DNA of 64,000 nt from Notoacmeibacter marinus. Its GTDB lineage: Bacteria; Pseudomonadota; Alphaproteobacteria; Rhizobiales; Rhizobiaceae. The position numbers and the translations under genes are program-made. Under the pieces are notes generated by a model. The model saw nothing but the letters and a program-made list of their open reading frames with translations, searched no databases and had not been told where the DNA came from. The stretch is taken from NCBI RefSeq assembly GCF_002238045.1, contig NZ_NBYO01000001.1:1630788-1694787 (forward strand), written 5' to 3'. Below are positions 33,450 to 41,624 of the stretch, in pieces; the stretch's first letter is position 1, and each line of letters opens with the position of its first letter.

Positions 33450-34200
33450 CCGGCTGCGCCGGTCGTCGCTTTATTTCGTTTCCCTCCTCGGGCTGATCGC
33501 CACGTGGCAGATCGCCGCCACGGTCGCGGGCGATCCGGCACTGCTGCCTGCTCCTTTGCCTGTTCTGACGGCGATGGGCGGCGAGTTGATCAGGGGTGAG
33601 CTGCTTCATCATGTCGGCATTACGCTGATGCGGGTGCTCGCGGCGTTCGTCCTCGCCATGTCCATAGGCATCACGGTTGGCGTTCTCATGGGGCGAGACC
33701 GTACCGTCGACGGTCTGCTCGATCCGGTGTTGATCGTTCTTCTCAACCTGCCGGCTCTCGTGGTAATCGTTCTTGCCTATCTTTGGATCGGCCTCACCGA
33801 GGCCGCAGCCATCGCGGCGGTGACGATCAACAAAGTCCCTCTGGTCACGGTGATGCTGCGCGAAGGCGCCCGTGCGCTCGATCCGCAGTTCGATGCGCTA
33901 GCCTCGATCTACCGCATGAGCCGCTGGAAACGCCTACGCCATATTCTTCTGCCCCAACTGGCGCCCTACATCGCCGCCGCCGCACGATCCGGCATCGCGC
34001 TCATCTGGAAGATCGTTCTGGTGGTGGAGCTGCTTGGTCGATCCAATGGCGTCGGCTTCAAGATCCACCTGTATTTCCAGCTTTTCGACGTGAAGATGGT
34101 GCTGGTTTATGCGATCAGTTTCGTCTTGGTCATGCTGTGTGTCGAAGCCTTCGTCATGCGCCCGGTCGAAACCGCGGCGAACCGGTGGAGATCGGCATGA
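33430..34200 (+). CDS. ABC transporter permease (SsuC/TauC-like)
   Basis: A 256-residue membrane protein with about six helices and the BPD_transp_1 loop EGARALDPQFDALASIYRMSRWKRLRHILLPQLAPYI. The start TTG 33430 lies inside the 3' end of the binding-protein gene, implying translational coupling. Its stop overlaps the ATPase start (ATGA). Confidence 0.85.
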   Translation: MSVSATDRLRRSSLYFVSLLGLIATWQIAATVAGDPALLPAPLPVLTAMGGELIRGELLHHVGITLMRVLAAFVLAMSIGITVGVLMGRDRTVDGLLDPVLIVLLNLPALVVIVLAYLWIGLTEAAAIAAVTINKVPLVTVMLREGARALDPQFDALASIYRMSRWKRLRHILLPQLAPYIAAAARSGIALIWKIVLVVELLGRSNGVGFKIHLYFQLFDVKMVLVYAISFVLVMLCVEAFVMRPVETAANRWRSA

Positions 34201-34823
34201 GCGACAGTGCATTCGGTGATCGCGCCGTGCACATTCGTATCGATGGAAAGCGCTTCGGCGACACCGCGGTCCTTGGGTCGATCGCACTCGATGTCGCGTC
34301 AGGCAGGACCGTGGCGATCACGGGGCCGTCCGGGATCGGCAAATCGACGCTATTACGGATCGTCAGCGGTCTCGACCATGATTTCGAAGGGGAGGTGAGG
34401 GCGCCAGCGCGAATTTCACCGGTCTTCCAGGAGCCAACATTGCTGCCTTGGCTGACGGCGCTGGACAATCTTACGGTCGTCACGGGCGCGGGCACCGAAG
34501 AAGCCGAGCGTGTCATGCAAACGGTCGGGCTTGAAAACAAGCAGGCGCACTACCCCCATCAATTGTCGCTCGGCCAGCAAAGACGGCTTTCCCTGGCGCG
34601 AGCCTTCGTATCGAACCCTGAGCTTTTGGTGATGGACGAACCGTTCGCATCGCTCGATGAGCAAAAGGCTGATGAGATCATGGCGCTGACCCGCCGATTG
34701 ATCGAAGATAGCGGGGTCACGGCGATCCTGGTTACTCACGCCCTGGCGGAAGCCCGTGCGCTGGGCGCTGAGACTTTCCACCTTTCGGGCCAGCCTGCGA
34801 CGCTGACAAAAGGCATAGTCTAG
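34197..34823 (+). CDS. ABC transporter ATP-binding protein (SsuB/TauB-like)
   Basis: A 208-residue ATPase. Walker A is GPSGIGKST, the Q-loop is VFQEPTLLPWLTALDN, the signature is LSLGQQRRLSLARA and Walker B is LLVMDEPFASLD, then the switch His in VTHALAEA. ATG 34197 overlaps the permease stop; the longer frame starting at 33783 only reads over the permease. Its stop TAG shares the palindrome CTAG (34820-34823) with the stop of the convergent Sel1 gene. Confidence 0.88.
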   Translation: MSDSAFGDRAVHIRIDGKRFGDTAVLGSIALDVASGRTVAITGPSGIGKSTLLRIVSGLDHDFEGEVRAPARISPVFQEPTLLPWLTALDNLTVVTGAGTEEAERVMQTVGLENKQAHYPHQLSLGQQRRLSLARAFVSNPELLVMDEPFASLDEQKADEIMALTRRLIEDSGVTAILVTHALAEARALGAETFHLSGQPATLTKGIV

Positions 34824-35428
34824 AAGAGGTTCTTGTCGTACCGACTCTCATCGGCGTCGGGCGTGACGGCCCGATAGTCATAATCCGACCTCTGCAATTC
34901 GATGGCCGACCGGTCGCCCGCGGTTGCCGCCCGGTCGACCCAACGCTGCCCCGCTTCGGGGTCCGGCGCAACGCCGCGCCCGCGCAGCAGGTCGAGCCCG
35001 TAATTGAGCTGCGCGACAGGGTCGCCCAGATCGGCAGCCTGCCGGTTCCATCTCGCCGCGGCTTCCGGATCGATGCCGTCACGCCCGAAACCGTTTTCCT
35101 CCATATAGGACATCCAGGTCATCGTGCCGGTGTAGCCAGCCTCCGCACATCGGCGAAAAATCGTCCGCGCATCACCGTGATTGCCCATCTTCGTCATGAG
35201 GTAACCCTGAGCGCAGGTCATCATGTCGATCTTCCCGCGTGTCGCATTGTCGATCGCGCGATTAAGGGTCATCTCGTCGGGGTTCAGCGTGCCGAATTCG
35301 TCTGCATTTTCGGTCCCGGCATCCAGTTGCCAGATGTCCCTTTCCGACGTCGTTTCATCGGCGGCCAGGGGCGGGCACAGAGCCAGGGCGGCGGCAAGCG
35401 CCGTGCAAACCGGCAGGAAATTCGTCAT
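34820..35428 (-). CDS. Exported Sel1-repeat (TPR-like) protein
   Basis: A 202-residue protein. The signal peptide TNFLPVCTALAAALALCPPLAA is cleaved before DET. Sel1-type repeats are recognisable in GDARTIFRRCAEAGYTGTMTWMSYMEENGFGRDGIDPEAAARWNRQAADLGDPVAQLNYGLDLLRGRGVAPDPEAG. Such repeats mediate protein-protein contacts, perhaps in assembling the periplasmic dehydrogenase. AGGAG lies before ATG 35428. It is the distal gene of the reverse accessory cluster starting at 39752. Confidence 0.75.
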   Translation of the reverse strand: MTNFLPVCTALAAALALCPPLAADETTSERDIWQLDAGTENADEFGTLNPDEMTLNRAIDNATRGKIDMMTCAQGYLMTKMGNHGDARTIFRRCAEAGYTGTMTWMSYMEENGFGRDGIDPEAAARWNRQAADLGDPVAQLNYGLDLLRGRGVAPDPEAGQRWVDRAATAGDRSAIELQRSDYDYRAVTPDADESRYDKNLF

Positions 35429-35475
35429 GATCCTCTCCTCCTGCCTGCGACTATAGTGGCATGAGGCTAAACCGC

Positions 35476-36297
35476 CTATCGGGCCTTTCGTACCATCGAC
35501 CCCTTGGCTGGATCGTAGCCGATCAGGCTGATGGCGAAAAAAACGGCGAAAGCCATGCCTGTCCAGCCAAGGCTTGCCCAGTTGATATCCAGGTGCAGCG
35601 CGAAGCGAATGGCTTCTACCGCGTGGCTGAACGGGTTCAGCGCGCAGATGTCGCGCAGAATGGGAGAGGCTTCGGCCATCTTCCAGAGGGGATAGAGCGC
35701 CGTCGACAGGAAGAACATCGGGAAGATCACGAAATTCATGATGCCGGCGAAGTTCTCCAACTGATCGATTGTCGACGAGAGCATCAAGCCAAGCGCACCG
35801 AGCATCAGCCCGGACAGCACGAGAACAGGTAGAATCGCCAGATAGCCTAGCGGTGAAAAACGGATATCGAACAGCGCTGCGAGGGCCAGAAAGGCATAGA
35901 CCTGAACGATTGAGATCGCCGTGCCGGCCAGTAATTTCGAAAAAAGCAGCCACCAGCGTGGCATCGGGCTGGTCAGGAGAAGGCGCATCGACCCCATCTC
36001 GCGATCATAGACGAGGCCGAGCGACGACTGCATGCCGTTGAAAAGCTGCACCATGCCGATCAGGCCCGGTACGATGTAGGTCTCATAGGTGATGTAGGTG
36101 TCGTAGGGCTCCTGAATGGAAAGCCCGAGCGCAGCGCGGAAACCGGCAGCAAAGACGATTAGCCAGACCATCGGGCGCACGAGCGACGACAAAAAGCGAC
36201 TTCGCTGACCAACGAAGCGCAACGCCTCGCGATTGACGATCGCCATCATGCAGATCGCAAATTCGCGAAAAGAAATCCCGGCGCGCTGCGGTGTCAC
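35476..36297 (-). CDS. ABC-2 type transporter permease (PedC-like, PQQ-alcohol-locus associated)
   Basis: A 273-residue protein with six helices and the ABC-2 membrane domain. SSLGLVYDREMGSMRLLLTSPMPRWWLLFSKLLAGT is the diagnostic segment, and PFSHAVEAIRFALH ends the domain. ABC-2 permeases export lipids, polysaccharides, drugs or metals. Relatives recur beside quinoprotein ethanol/alcohol dehydrogenases (PedC type), but their cargo is unknown. It starts at GTG 36297, overlapping the ATPase stop by four bases. Confidence 0.82.
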   Translation of the reverse strand: MTPQRAGISFREFAICMMAIVNREALRFVGQRSRFLSSLVRPMVWLIVFAAGFRAALGLSIQEPYDTYITYETYIVPGLIGMVQLFNGMQSSLGLVYDREMGSMRLLLTSPMPRWWLLFSKLLAGTAISIVQVYAFLALAALFDIRFSPLGYLAILPVLVLSGLMLGALGLMLSSTIDQLENFAGIMNFVIFPMFFLSTALYPLWKMAEASPILRDICALNPFSHAVEAIRFALHLDINWASLGWTGMAFAVFFAISLIGYDPAKGSMVRKAR

Positions 36298-37019
36298 GAC
36301 ATGGGCCCTTCGGTCAGCGATAGGAAGGCATCGCCAATGGTTCGCTCGCCACGTACGGCCCCTGCTTCACCGTCGGCGCGAACCGCACCGCGATGCAGCA
36401 CGACCAGCCGGTCGTCATCACGGACTTCATCGACGAGGTGAGTTGCCCAAAGGACAGTCAAACCCTGCTCTGTGGCAAGCGCATGAATATGGTTCGTGAT
36501 ACTCTGCCGGGTCGCGGCGTCGAGACCGACGGTCGGTTCGTCGAGCAGCAGGATCGCCGGACCGTGCAGCAGGGCACGGGCGATCTCCATGCGCCGCCGG
36601 TGCCCTCCATTCAGCGCGCTGACCTTTTCGCCGGCGCGTTCGGCCATGCCAAGCCTTTCGAGCGCCTCAGCGATACGCTGGTTCGCTTCGCGCCCGGCAA
36701 TCCCATGCAGCGCGGCGTAATATCGAAGGTTTCGCTCGACCGACAGATGCAGGTCAACTGCCGGCTGCTGGAACACCACGCCGAGCGCAGCAAGCGCCGA
36801 GCGCGGCGTCCGGCGCATATCGTGCCCTGCAATGCGGATCGTTCCCGAAGGGGTCGTGAAAAGCCCCGTCAAAAGGCCGAACAGGGTGGATTTTCCTGCC
36901 CCGTTCGGGCCGAGAAGCGCGCAGAACCGACCGCGTTCCACATGGAAGCCGACATCGGACAGCGCCTGTCTGCTGCCGTAGGAAAAGCTGACATTCTCGA
37001 CGACAAGCCCGTCGCTCAA
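36294..37019 (-). CDS. ABC exporter ATP-binding protein, PQQ-alcohol-locus associated
   Basis: A 241-residue ATPase. Walker A is GPNGAGKST, the Q-loop is VVFQQPAVDLHLSVERNL, the signature is NGGHRRRMEIARA (in place of LSGGQ) and Walker B is ILLLDEPTVGLD, then switch His in WATHLVDEV. The start is TTG 37019, 13 bases after the upstream stop and without a good ribosome site, so it is probably coupled to the gene before it. It powers the ABC-2 permease at 35476. Confidence 0.85.
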   Translation of the reverse strand: MSDGLVVENVSFSYGSRQALSDVGFHVERGRFCALLGPNGAGKSTLFGLLTGLFTTPSGTIRIAGHDMRRTPRSALAALGVVFQQPAVDLHLSVERNLRYYAALHGIAGREANQRIAEALERLGMAERAGEKVSALNGGHRRRMEIARALLHGPAILLLDEPTVGLDAATRQSITNHIHALATEQGLTVLWATHLVDEVRDDDRLVVLHRGAVRADGEAGAVRGERTIGDAFLSLTEGPMS

Positions 37020-37031
37020 TGATTCACACCG

Positions 37032-37553
37032 CTATTCGATTGTGATGTCGATCTTCTGAAGGCTCGACCCCGGCACCTGTAGCATATAAGCGCCCGGCTT
37101 GATGGCGATGAAGGAGATTTCCGCTGTGCCGGCCTCATCGAACTCCAGTGAATCGATGGCCATGGGCCGAATCTCAATGCCTTCGATAACAATCTCGTCG
37201 ATCCAGATGGCGCGGAAAAAGCCTGAACCGACCAGCGCCAATTCCTGACTGCCATCGGCCTCGATCTCCATTTCGTAGTAACGACCGGACTTCAACTTCC
37301 ATTCGCCGCTGTCCGCCAGCGGCATACCCGCGCTCAGCGTCAGCGTCGGCAGATCCTCCCTATTGCCGCGCGACAGCAGACCCGCTGCGCCGAAGCCGGT
37401 TTCGCTCTCGTCATTGTCCTCAATGTCCATGACATGTTCGGCGGCGTTTCTTTCACTACCGGCGGCGCTTTCGGCATGATTGTCGGCCAAAGCGAGCGGA
37501 GCGGAGCCGAAGACCAGGGTCAGGGCCAGTATGGCGGTCAGCGTCAGATGCAT
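37032..37553 (-). CDS. Exported protein of unknown function in the PQQ accessory cluster
   Basis: A 173-residue protein with a signal peptide (LTAILALTLVFGSAPLALA, then DNHAES), an acidic linker (MDIEDNDESETG) and a beta-rich C-terminal domain of about 100 residues ending KPGAYMLQVPGSSLQKIDITIE. I recognise no catalytic motif. Its position between the beta-propeller and ABC exporter genes suggests a periplasmic partner of the exporter or dehydrogenase. Confidence 0.6.
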   Translation of the reverse strand: MHLTLTAILALTLVFGSAPLALADNHAESAAGSERNAAEHVMDIEDNDESETGFGAAGLLSRGNREDLPTLTLSAGMPLADSGEWKLKSGRYYEMEIEADGSQELALVGSGFFRAIWIDEIVIEGIEIRPMAIDSLEFDEAGTAEISFIAIKPGAYMLQVPGSSLQKIDITIE

Positions 37554-37573
37554 GGGTTCCTCCTTGAGATTGG

Positions 37574-38548
37574 CTAGGGTGTCGGGCGGAAGGCCGCGCC
37601 CCAGGGAAAGCGCCCGACCTTGATCGTCTTGACCGGTTCCATCTTCGCCACATCGATCACGGTCACGTCTCCGGACACGCCGTTCGTCGTGAACAGAAGG
37701 CTCTCATCGCCATTGAACGCCATGTGCCAGACCCGACGGCCGACCAGCAGATAATCGATCACTTCGTAGGTCTTCTGATCGACAACGGCGATATGGTTCG
37801 ACGGGCCGAGCGCGACGAAGACATAGCGACCGTCCTTCGTCATCTCGAAGCCAACCGGCTGGACGCGGTCGGGGTGGACGCCTTTCACCTCGAACCCGAT
37901 TTTGGTTTTCTCGCTTTGGGTGGCGACATCAAACACGGTAATGGTGCCGCCGATTTCCGCCGAAACCCAGAGTTCGCTGCCATCATGGGTAAATTCGGCA
38001 TGGCGGGGCCTCTGGTCGACCAGCGTATTGGCGAAGAGTTTCTCCGTTTGCGTGTCGATCCAGTGCGCCATGTTTGTCGTTTCGGACGTGGTGATGGCAA
38101 TCTTACCATCGGGCGAAACAGCCATGCCCTCCGGCTCCACGCCGACATCGATCTGTTCGATGACGCGGCGTGTCTGCGTATCCACGACCGTCGTGATCGC
38201 ATCGTCCTCATTGGCGATGTAGAGGCGGCGATTGTCAGGGTGCAGCACGAACTGTTCCGGGTCTTCGCCTGAAGGCAGGTCGTGCAGAATCTCGCCCGTT
38301 TGCGGATCGATCACCTGCACCGCATCGCTATCCGACGCGCAGACATAGACAACCTTATGATCCTTTGAAAACGTGATGCCGCGTGGCCGTTCGCCGACCT
38401 CGATGGTACGGCTGACCGTCATCGTTTCGATGTCGATGACGGAAACCGTGTCGTCCTTCTCGTTCGACACCCATATCTCATCGGCAAACGCGGGACCGGC
38501 GAAAAGCACGGCCGCAAGTTGGACCGTTTTCGTTATGTTGCCGAGCAT
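37574..38548 (-). CDS. PQQ-alcohol-locus associated YVTN-type beta-propeller protein
   Basis: A 324-residue periplasmic protein (signal NITKTVQLAAVLFAGPAFA) with about seven YVTN-type blades, e.g. VSNEKDDTVSVIDIETMTVSRTIEVGERPRGITFSKD and YIANEDDAITTVVDTQTRRVIEQIDVGVEPEGMAVSPDG. It has no PQQ-enzyme catalytic residues. Propellers of this group accompany PQQ-dependent alcohol catabolism genes and may be a docking or chaperone protein. ATG 38548 follows AGGAG. Confidence 0.8.
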   Translation of the reverse strand: MLGNITKTVQLAAVLFAGPAFADEIWVSNEKDDTVSVIDIETMTVSRTIEVGERPRGITFSKDHKVVYVCASDSDAVQVIDPQTGEILHDLPSGEDPEQFVLHPDNRRLYIANEDDAITTVVDTQTRRVIEQIDVGVEPEGMAVSPDGKIAITTSETTNMAHWIDTQTEKLFANTLVDQRPRHAEFTHDGSELWVSAEIGGTITVFDVATQSEKTKIGFEVKGVHPDRVQPVGFEMTKDGRYVFVALGPSNHIAVVDQKTYEVIDYLLVGRRVWHMAFNGDESLLFTTNGVSGDVTVIDVAKMEPVKTIKVGRFPWGAAFRPTP

Positions 38549-38549
38549 C

Positions 38550-39752
38550 TCATCGCTCCTTCTCGAACGCATCGCAGCCGGACTCGGCCTGGTCCAGCCC
38601 GAGCGTATCCAGCTCGTTGCGTCGGTGCAGAAAACCTTCCAGCGGCGCCATGGCCACCAAGGCGCGGGGGTGGGTGAGCGGTATCGGTTGGCGCAACTGT
38701 CCGTTCCACCGGCGGAATGTGAGCGGGCGGCCCTTGAAGCCGGCCAGTTCGAATTCATCGGACAGCATATATGCGCGTACAGTTTCACCCTCGGCAGACT
38801 GGGAACGCGTCACCGCTTCGCCGACGGCTCGAATGGCCGCCCAGGCTGCATAATCGACGGAGCGCATGTCACGGCCGGTCAGATCGGCGAACCGGCTCTG
38901 CAATTGCGCCGCGCCATGCTGTTCGACCGAGGCGCTCCATGCCGACGGGACCACGCCTTCCGAACCGCCGATCGGGCGCGGCAGCCATGTATTATAGAGA
39001 ACGTAGCGACCGTAATCGTGCGCTTCGTCCGCGATGACGAGCATATCGTGATCGGGCGCGTCCTGAAGGAAGAGCGGTACTTCCGCTGCGGCGTTGCGGC
39101 GCATGTCGGCCTCGAAGCTCCAGCTCAGGCGCTCGCGCAGCTTCAGGCGGAACTTGGCGGCAGCGCGCTCGAAACTGTCGGCGAGCGCCATGTCGGCTTC
39201 GCTCTTTGAACTGATCAACACCCAGTCCGTCCAGCGCTTCTTTGTCGCGAACTGCGCCAGCGCATCGGCCAGCATGGCGCGGGAGGGGATCGTATGCAGT
39301 AGGTTGGGACGACATGCTTCGCCACGGAGATCGTTATCGGGCAGGCTGGCATTGACGAGGATCGCCGTCCGGGCTTCCGGCATATCGGCGAGCGCCAGCA
39401 GGTCTTCGCGCGGCGCCTTGACGACAAGGTAAGGCGTCCGGTCGAGCAGGTCGCGCGCGGCCTGCAGGAAGTCGTTCTGCGGCGCGACGATGGATGGAGA
39501 CAGTGTCCAGGATTGATTGAGAAAGCGTCCTGTCGTCGCATTGTCCTTTATGGCGAGGCGGGCGCCTGCGAGTCCAAGATCGTCGGGCGTCTCTTCCAGA
39601 TTGGACAGTACCGGCGGCGGCGGCACATGCCGTTCCAGATAGCCGACGAGGATGGACATTTCGCCCTCGGCGCGCGATGCGCCATGGCCGAGAACAAGCA
39701 GCGCCATCAGCCCCGTCATGGCCGCCAGCAAAGCGCGTCCTGTTCTTCGCAT
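38550..39752 (-). CDS. ABC-transporter-like periplasmic substrate-binding protein, PQQ-locus associated
   Basis: A 400-residue protein with a signal peptide (LLAAMTGLMALLVLGHGASRA) and a Leu/Ile/Val-binding-protein-like fold (LGYLERHVPPPPVL, ARLAIKDNATTGRFLNQ, DGRD-type ADLTGRDMRSVDYAAWAAIRAVGEA). This type is repeatedly linked to PQQ alcohol dehydrogenases with an ABC-2 exporter. It is the first gene of the reverse accessory operon. GGGAGG precedes ATG 39752. Two GT-palindromes lie in its upstream region, shared with the cytochrome gene. The bound molecule is unknown. Confidence 0.78.
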   Translation of the reverse strand: MRRTGRALLAAMTGLMALLVLGHGASRAEGEMSILVGYLERHVPPPPVLSNLEETPDDLGLAGARLAIKDNATTGRFLNQSWTLSPSIVAPQNDFLQAARDLLDRTPYLVVKAPREDLLALADMPEARTAILVNASLPDNDLRGEACRPNLLHTIPSRAMLADALAQFATKKRWTDWVLISSKSEADMALADSFERAAAKFRLKLRERLSWSFEADMRRNAAAEVPLFLQDAPDHDMLVIADEAHDYGRYVLYNTWLPRPIGGSEGVVPSAWSASVEQHGAAQLQSRFADLTGRDMRSVDYAAWAAIRAVGEAVTRSQSAEGETVRAYMLSDEFELAGFKGRPLTFRRWNGQLRQPIPLTHPRALVAMAPLEGFLHRRNELDTLGLDQAESGCDAFEKER

Positions 39753-39815
39753 GTCGCCGCTCCTCCCAATGCTGCAACGGACCGAGCATGGCACTGCCAG
39801 CGTATCCGGTCGCTT

Positions 39816-39854
39816 GTTCTTAAGTACCAGACAAGTTCGGTTGTGCTTAAGTAC
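39816..39854. promoter_or_regulatory. Two copies of the palindrome GTNCTTAAGTAC in a divergent promoter
   Basis: GTTCTTAAGTAC (39816-39827) and GTGCTTAAGTAC (39843-39854), starts 27 bp apart, each preceded by TT. They lie between the reverse accessory operon (39752) and the cytochrome c gene (39915). They are the best copies of the motif also seen at 27128 and 44922. Confidence 0.7.
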
Positions 39855-39914
39855 GAATGCGAAACGGCGACCCTGCCGGTATATCGTTACGGCAACTGGA
39901 TGGGAGGATGCCGG

Positions 39915-40628
39915 ATGCAACGCAAGACTTTAACGGCCGTGATCGTGACAGGTGCCTCTGTCGCCGCGATGACGATGAACACCATGGCCTGGGCGCATGG
40001 TGATGTCGCGCCTCAGGCGGTCGATACATCGGCCCTGCCCACCCTTGAAGAGGGCGACTGGCTGCTGGAAAACCCCTGGCGCGACCCGGAGGGTGAAAAC
40101 TGGGCAGCGGCGGTCAAGGTCGGCGCATCCGGCTACAATCAGAACTGCGCGCGCTGCCACGGGCTGGAAGCCATCTCCGGCGGGCTCGCCCCCGATCTGC
40201 GCTATCTCGAAGCCGACGAATTCGGCGACGAATGGTTTCTGGAGCGCTTCCGCCACGGCTACACCCAGAACGGCATCACCAAAATGCCGGCGTTTGGCGA
40301 TCTTCTGGGTCAGGAAGCGGCCTGGGCGATTCGTACCTATATCGAGACCCGCCCGGACGATGGCGCACTCGACGATCACGACGACAGGCTGCACGACATT
40401 CTTGGTGAGTTGCAGGCGATGAACGGTCAGGGGGGTGAGGGCGCCAACGCCGCGCTCGACGAATATCGTGAGGAACTGAAGACGATTGCCGCCGAGGTGG
40501 GGACGGCTTCCGGCGCACCGCGCGCCGATTCGGTTGCTTCGCGGGCCGCTGCCGCACTCGATGGCTCGGAGAAGAATCTGGACGAGACAGTGGAAATTCT
40601 GACCATCGGGCTGTCCGCAGCGCAATGA
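39915..40628 (+). CDS. c-type cytochrome, c-550-like electron acceptor of the quinoprotein dehydrogenase
   Basis: A 237-residue periplasmic cytochrome with a signal peptide (LTAVIVTGASVAAMTMNTMAWA). One heme site, CARCH, occurs near residue 76 (YNQNCARCHGLEAISGG), with a candidate Met axial ligand in NGITKMPAFGD. A long acidic/helical tail follows. PedF-type cytochromes accept electrons from PQQ alcohol dehydrogenases. ATG 39915 follows GGGAGG. It is joined to the XoxJ-like gene by a four-base overlap. Confidence 0.88.
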   Translation: MQRKTLTAVIVTGASVAAMTMNTMAWAHGDVAPQAVDTSALPTLEEGDWLLENPWRDPEGENWAAAVKVGASGYNQNCARCHGLEAISGGLAPDLRYLEADEFGDEWFLERFRHGYTQNGITKMPAFGDLLGQEAAWAIRTYIETRPDDGALDDHDDRLHDILGELQAMNGQGGEGANAALDEYREELKTIAAEVGTASGAPRADSVASRAAAALDGSEKNLDETVEILTIGLSAAQ

Positions 40629-41524
40629 TGCGCGGACTGGTTCTTGCGATCTTCATGGTCTGGGCGTCGGTTGCCGGCGCACAGAATTGCCGTGACGTGA
40701 AGTTCGGCGACCAGGCGCCACGCCCGCCGCAAAACGCCTCCCGCGATATTGTCGGCCAAAGCCTCGATGAGATCGTAGAGCGCGGCTGGATACTCTTCGC
40801 CGTCTACGACGAATTTCCGCCCTTCGTTTTCAAGAAAGACGGCAAGGCTGTCGGGATCGATATCGACCTCGGTCGCCTGATCGCTGAGACGCTCGGCGTC
40901 GAAGCGCGGTTCAATATCGTCGGCGCGGGCGAGAATGTCGATGCGGATCTGCGCAACAATGTCTGGAAAGGGCCGCTCGTCAGCGGGCGCGTTTCCAATG
41001 TCATGCTGCACATCCCTTATGATCGCGAATTGCAGTGCCGGAATGAACTGGTGGTTCTGACCGGTCACTATTTTCAGGAGACGATCGCGATCGCCTATCG
41101 CAAGGCCGACTACCCGGACGGTGGTCCGACACCGCCCTATTTCCGGTACGATTCGGTTGGTGTGGAGAACGATTCACTGGCTGATTTCTATCTCAGCGGC
41201 ATAGCGAACGGCCAGATCATACCGAACATGACCCGCTATGATTCGACCGAGGACGCGATGGCCGCTCTGCGCGAGGGCGAGGTTAAGGCTGTCATGGGGC
41301 CGCTAACGCAGCTTCAATTCGGCAAAGATGCGCAGGTCGCCGTCCACCAGCCGCCCCTGGTCGGTCTGTCACGGGGAAAATGGACCCTTGGCGTTGCGGT
41401 GCGTCACAGTTGGCGACCGCTGGGATACGCTGTCGATGACGCCATACGCGCGGCGGTGGAAGACGGTAGAATGGCCAAGATTTTTGGCCAATATCGCGTA
41501 GAGTACAACGCGCCGGAATGGTGA
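40625..41524 (+). CDS. Quinoprotein dehydrogenase-associated solute-binding protein (MxaJ/XoxJ-like)
   Basis: About 299 residues with a signal (LVLAIFMVWASVAGA) and the periplasmic-binding (SBP_bac_3) fold: GWILFAVYDEFPPFVFKKDGKAVGIDIDLGRLIAETLG, MLHIPYDRELQCRNELVVLTGHYFQETIA and WTLGVAVRHSW. Family members (MxaJ, XoxJ) sit next to methanol/alcohol quinoproteins and their cytochromes and are thought to help mature or activate the enzyme. Its position right after the cytochrome fits that. The start ATG 40625 overlaps the cytochrome stop; ATG 40628 is also possible. Confidence 0.85.
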   Translation: MMRGLVLAIFMVWASVAGAQNCRDVKFGDQAPRPPQNASRDIVGQSLDEIVERGWILFAVYDEFPPFVFKKDGKAVGIDIDLGRLIAETLGVEARFNIVGAGENVDADLRNNVWKGPLVSGRVSNVMLHIPYDRELQCRNELVVLTGHYFQETIAIAYRKADYPDGGPTPPYFRYDSVGVENDSLADFYLSGIANGQIIPNMTRYDSTEDAMAALREGEVKAVMGPLTQLQFGKDAQVAVHQPPLVGLSRGKWTLGVAVRHSWRPLGYAVDDAIRAAVEDGRMAKIFGQYRVEYNAPEW

Positions 41525-41576
41525 GAGGAGCAAAGCGGCTGGCGACGACGCATTTCGTGGCAGGGAGGAGGACCAG

Positions 41577-41624
41577 ATGAAATCATTTCGAAAGACGCAC
41601 CTTTGTTGTCCGCAATGGAGGTGA
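41577..41624 (+). CDS. Possible 15-codon leader peptide before the response regulator
   Basis: A short frame MKSFRKTHLCCPQWR with a much stronger ribosome site (GGGAGGAGG, six bases before ATG) than the regulator itself. It ends inside the regulator start region (stop 41622-41624, regulator ATG 41615), so the overlap would couple the two. The peptide has a Cys-Cys pair. Function is inferred only from layout; it may instead be a chance ORF. Confidence 0.35.
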   Translation: MKSFRKTHLCCPQWR

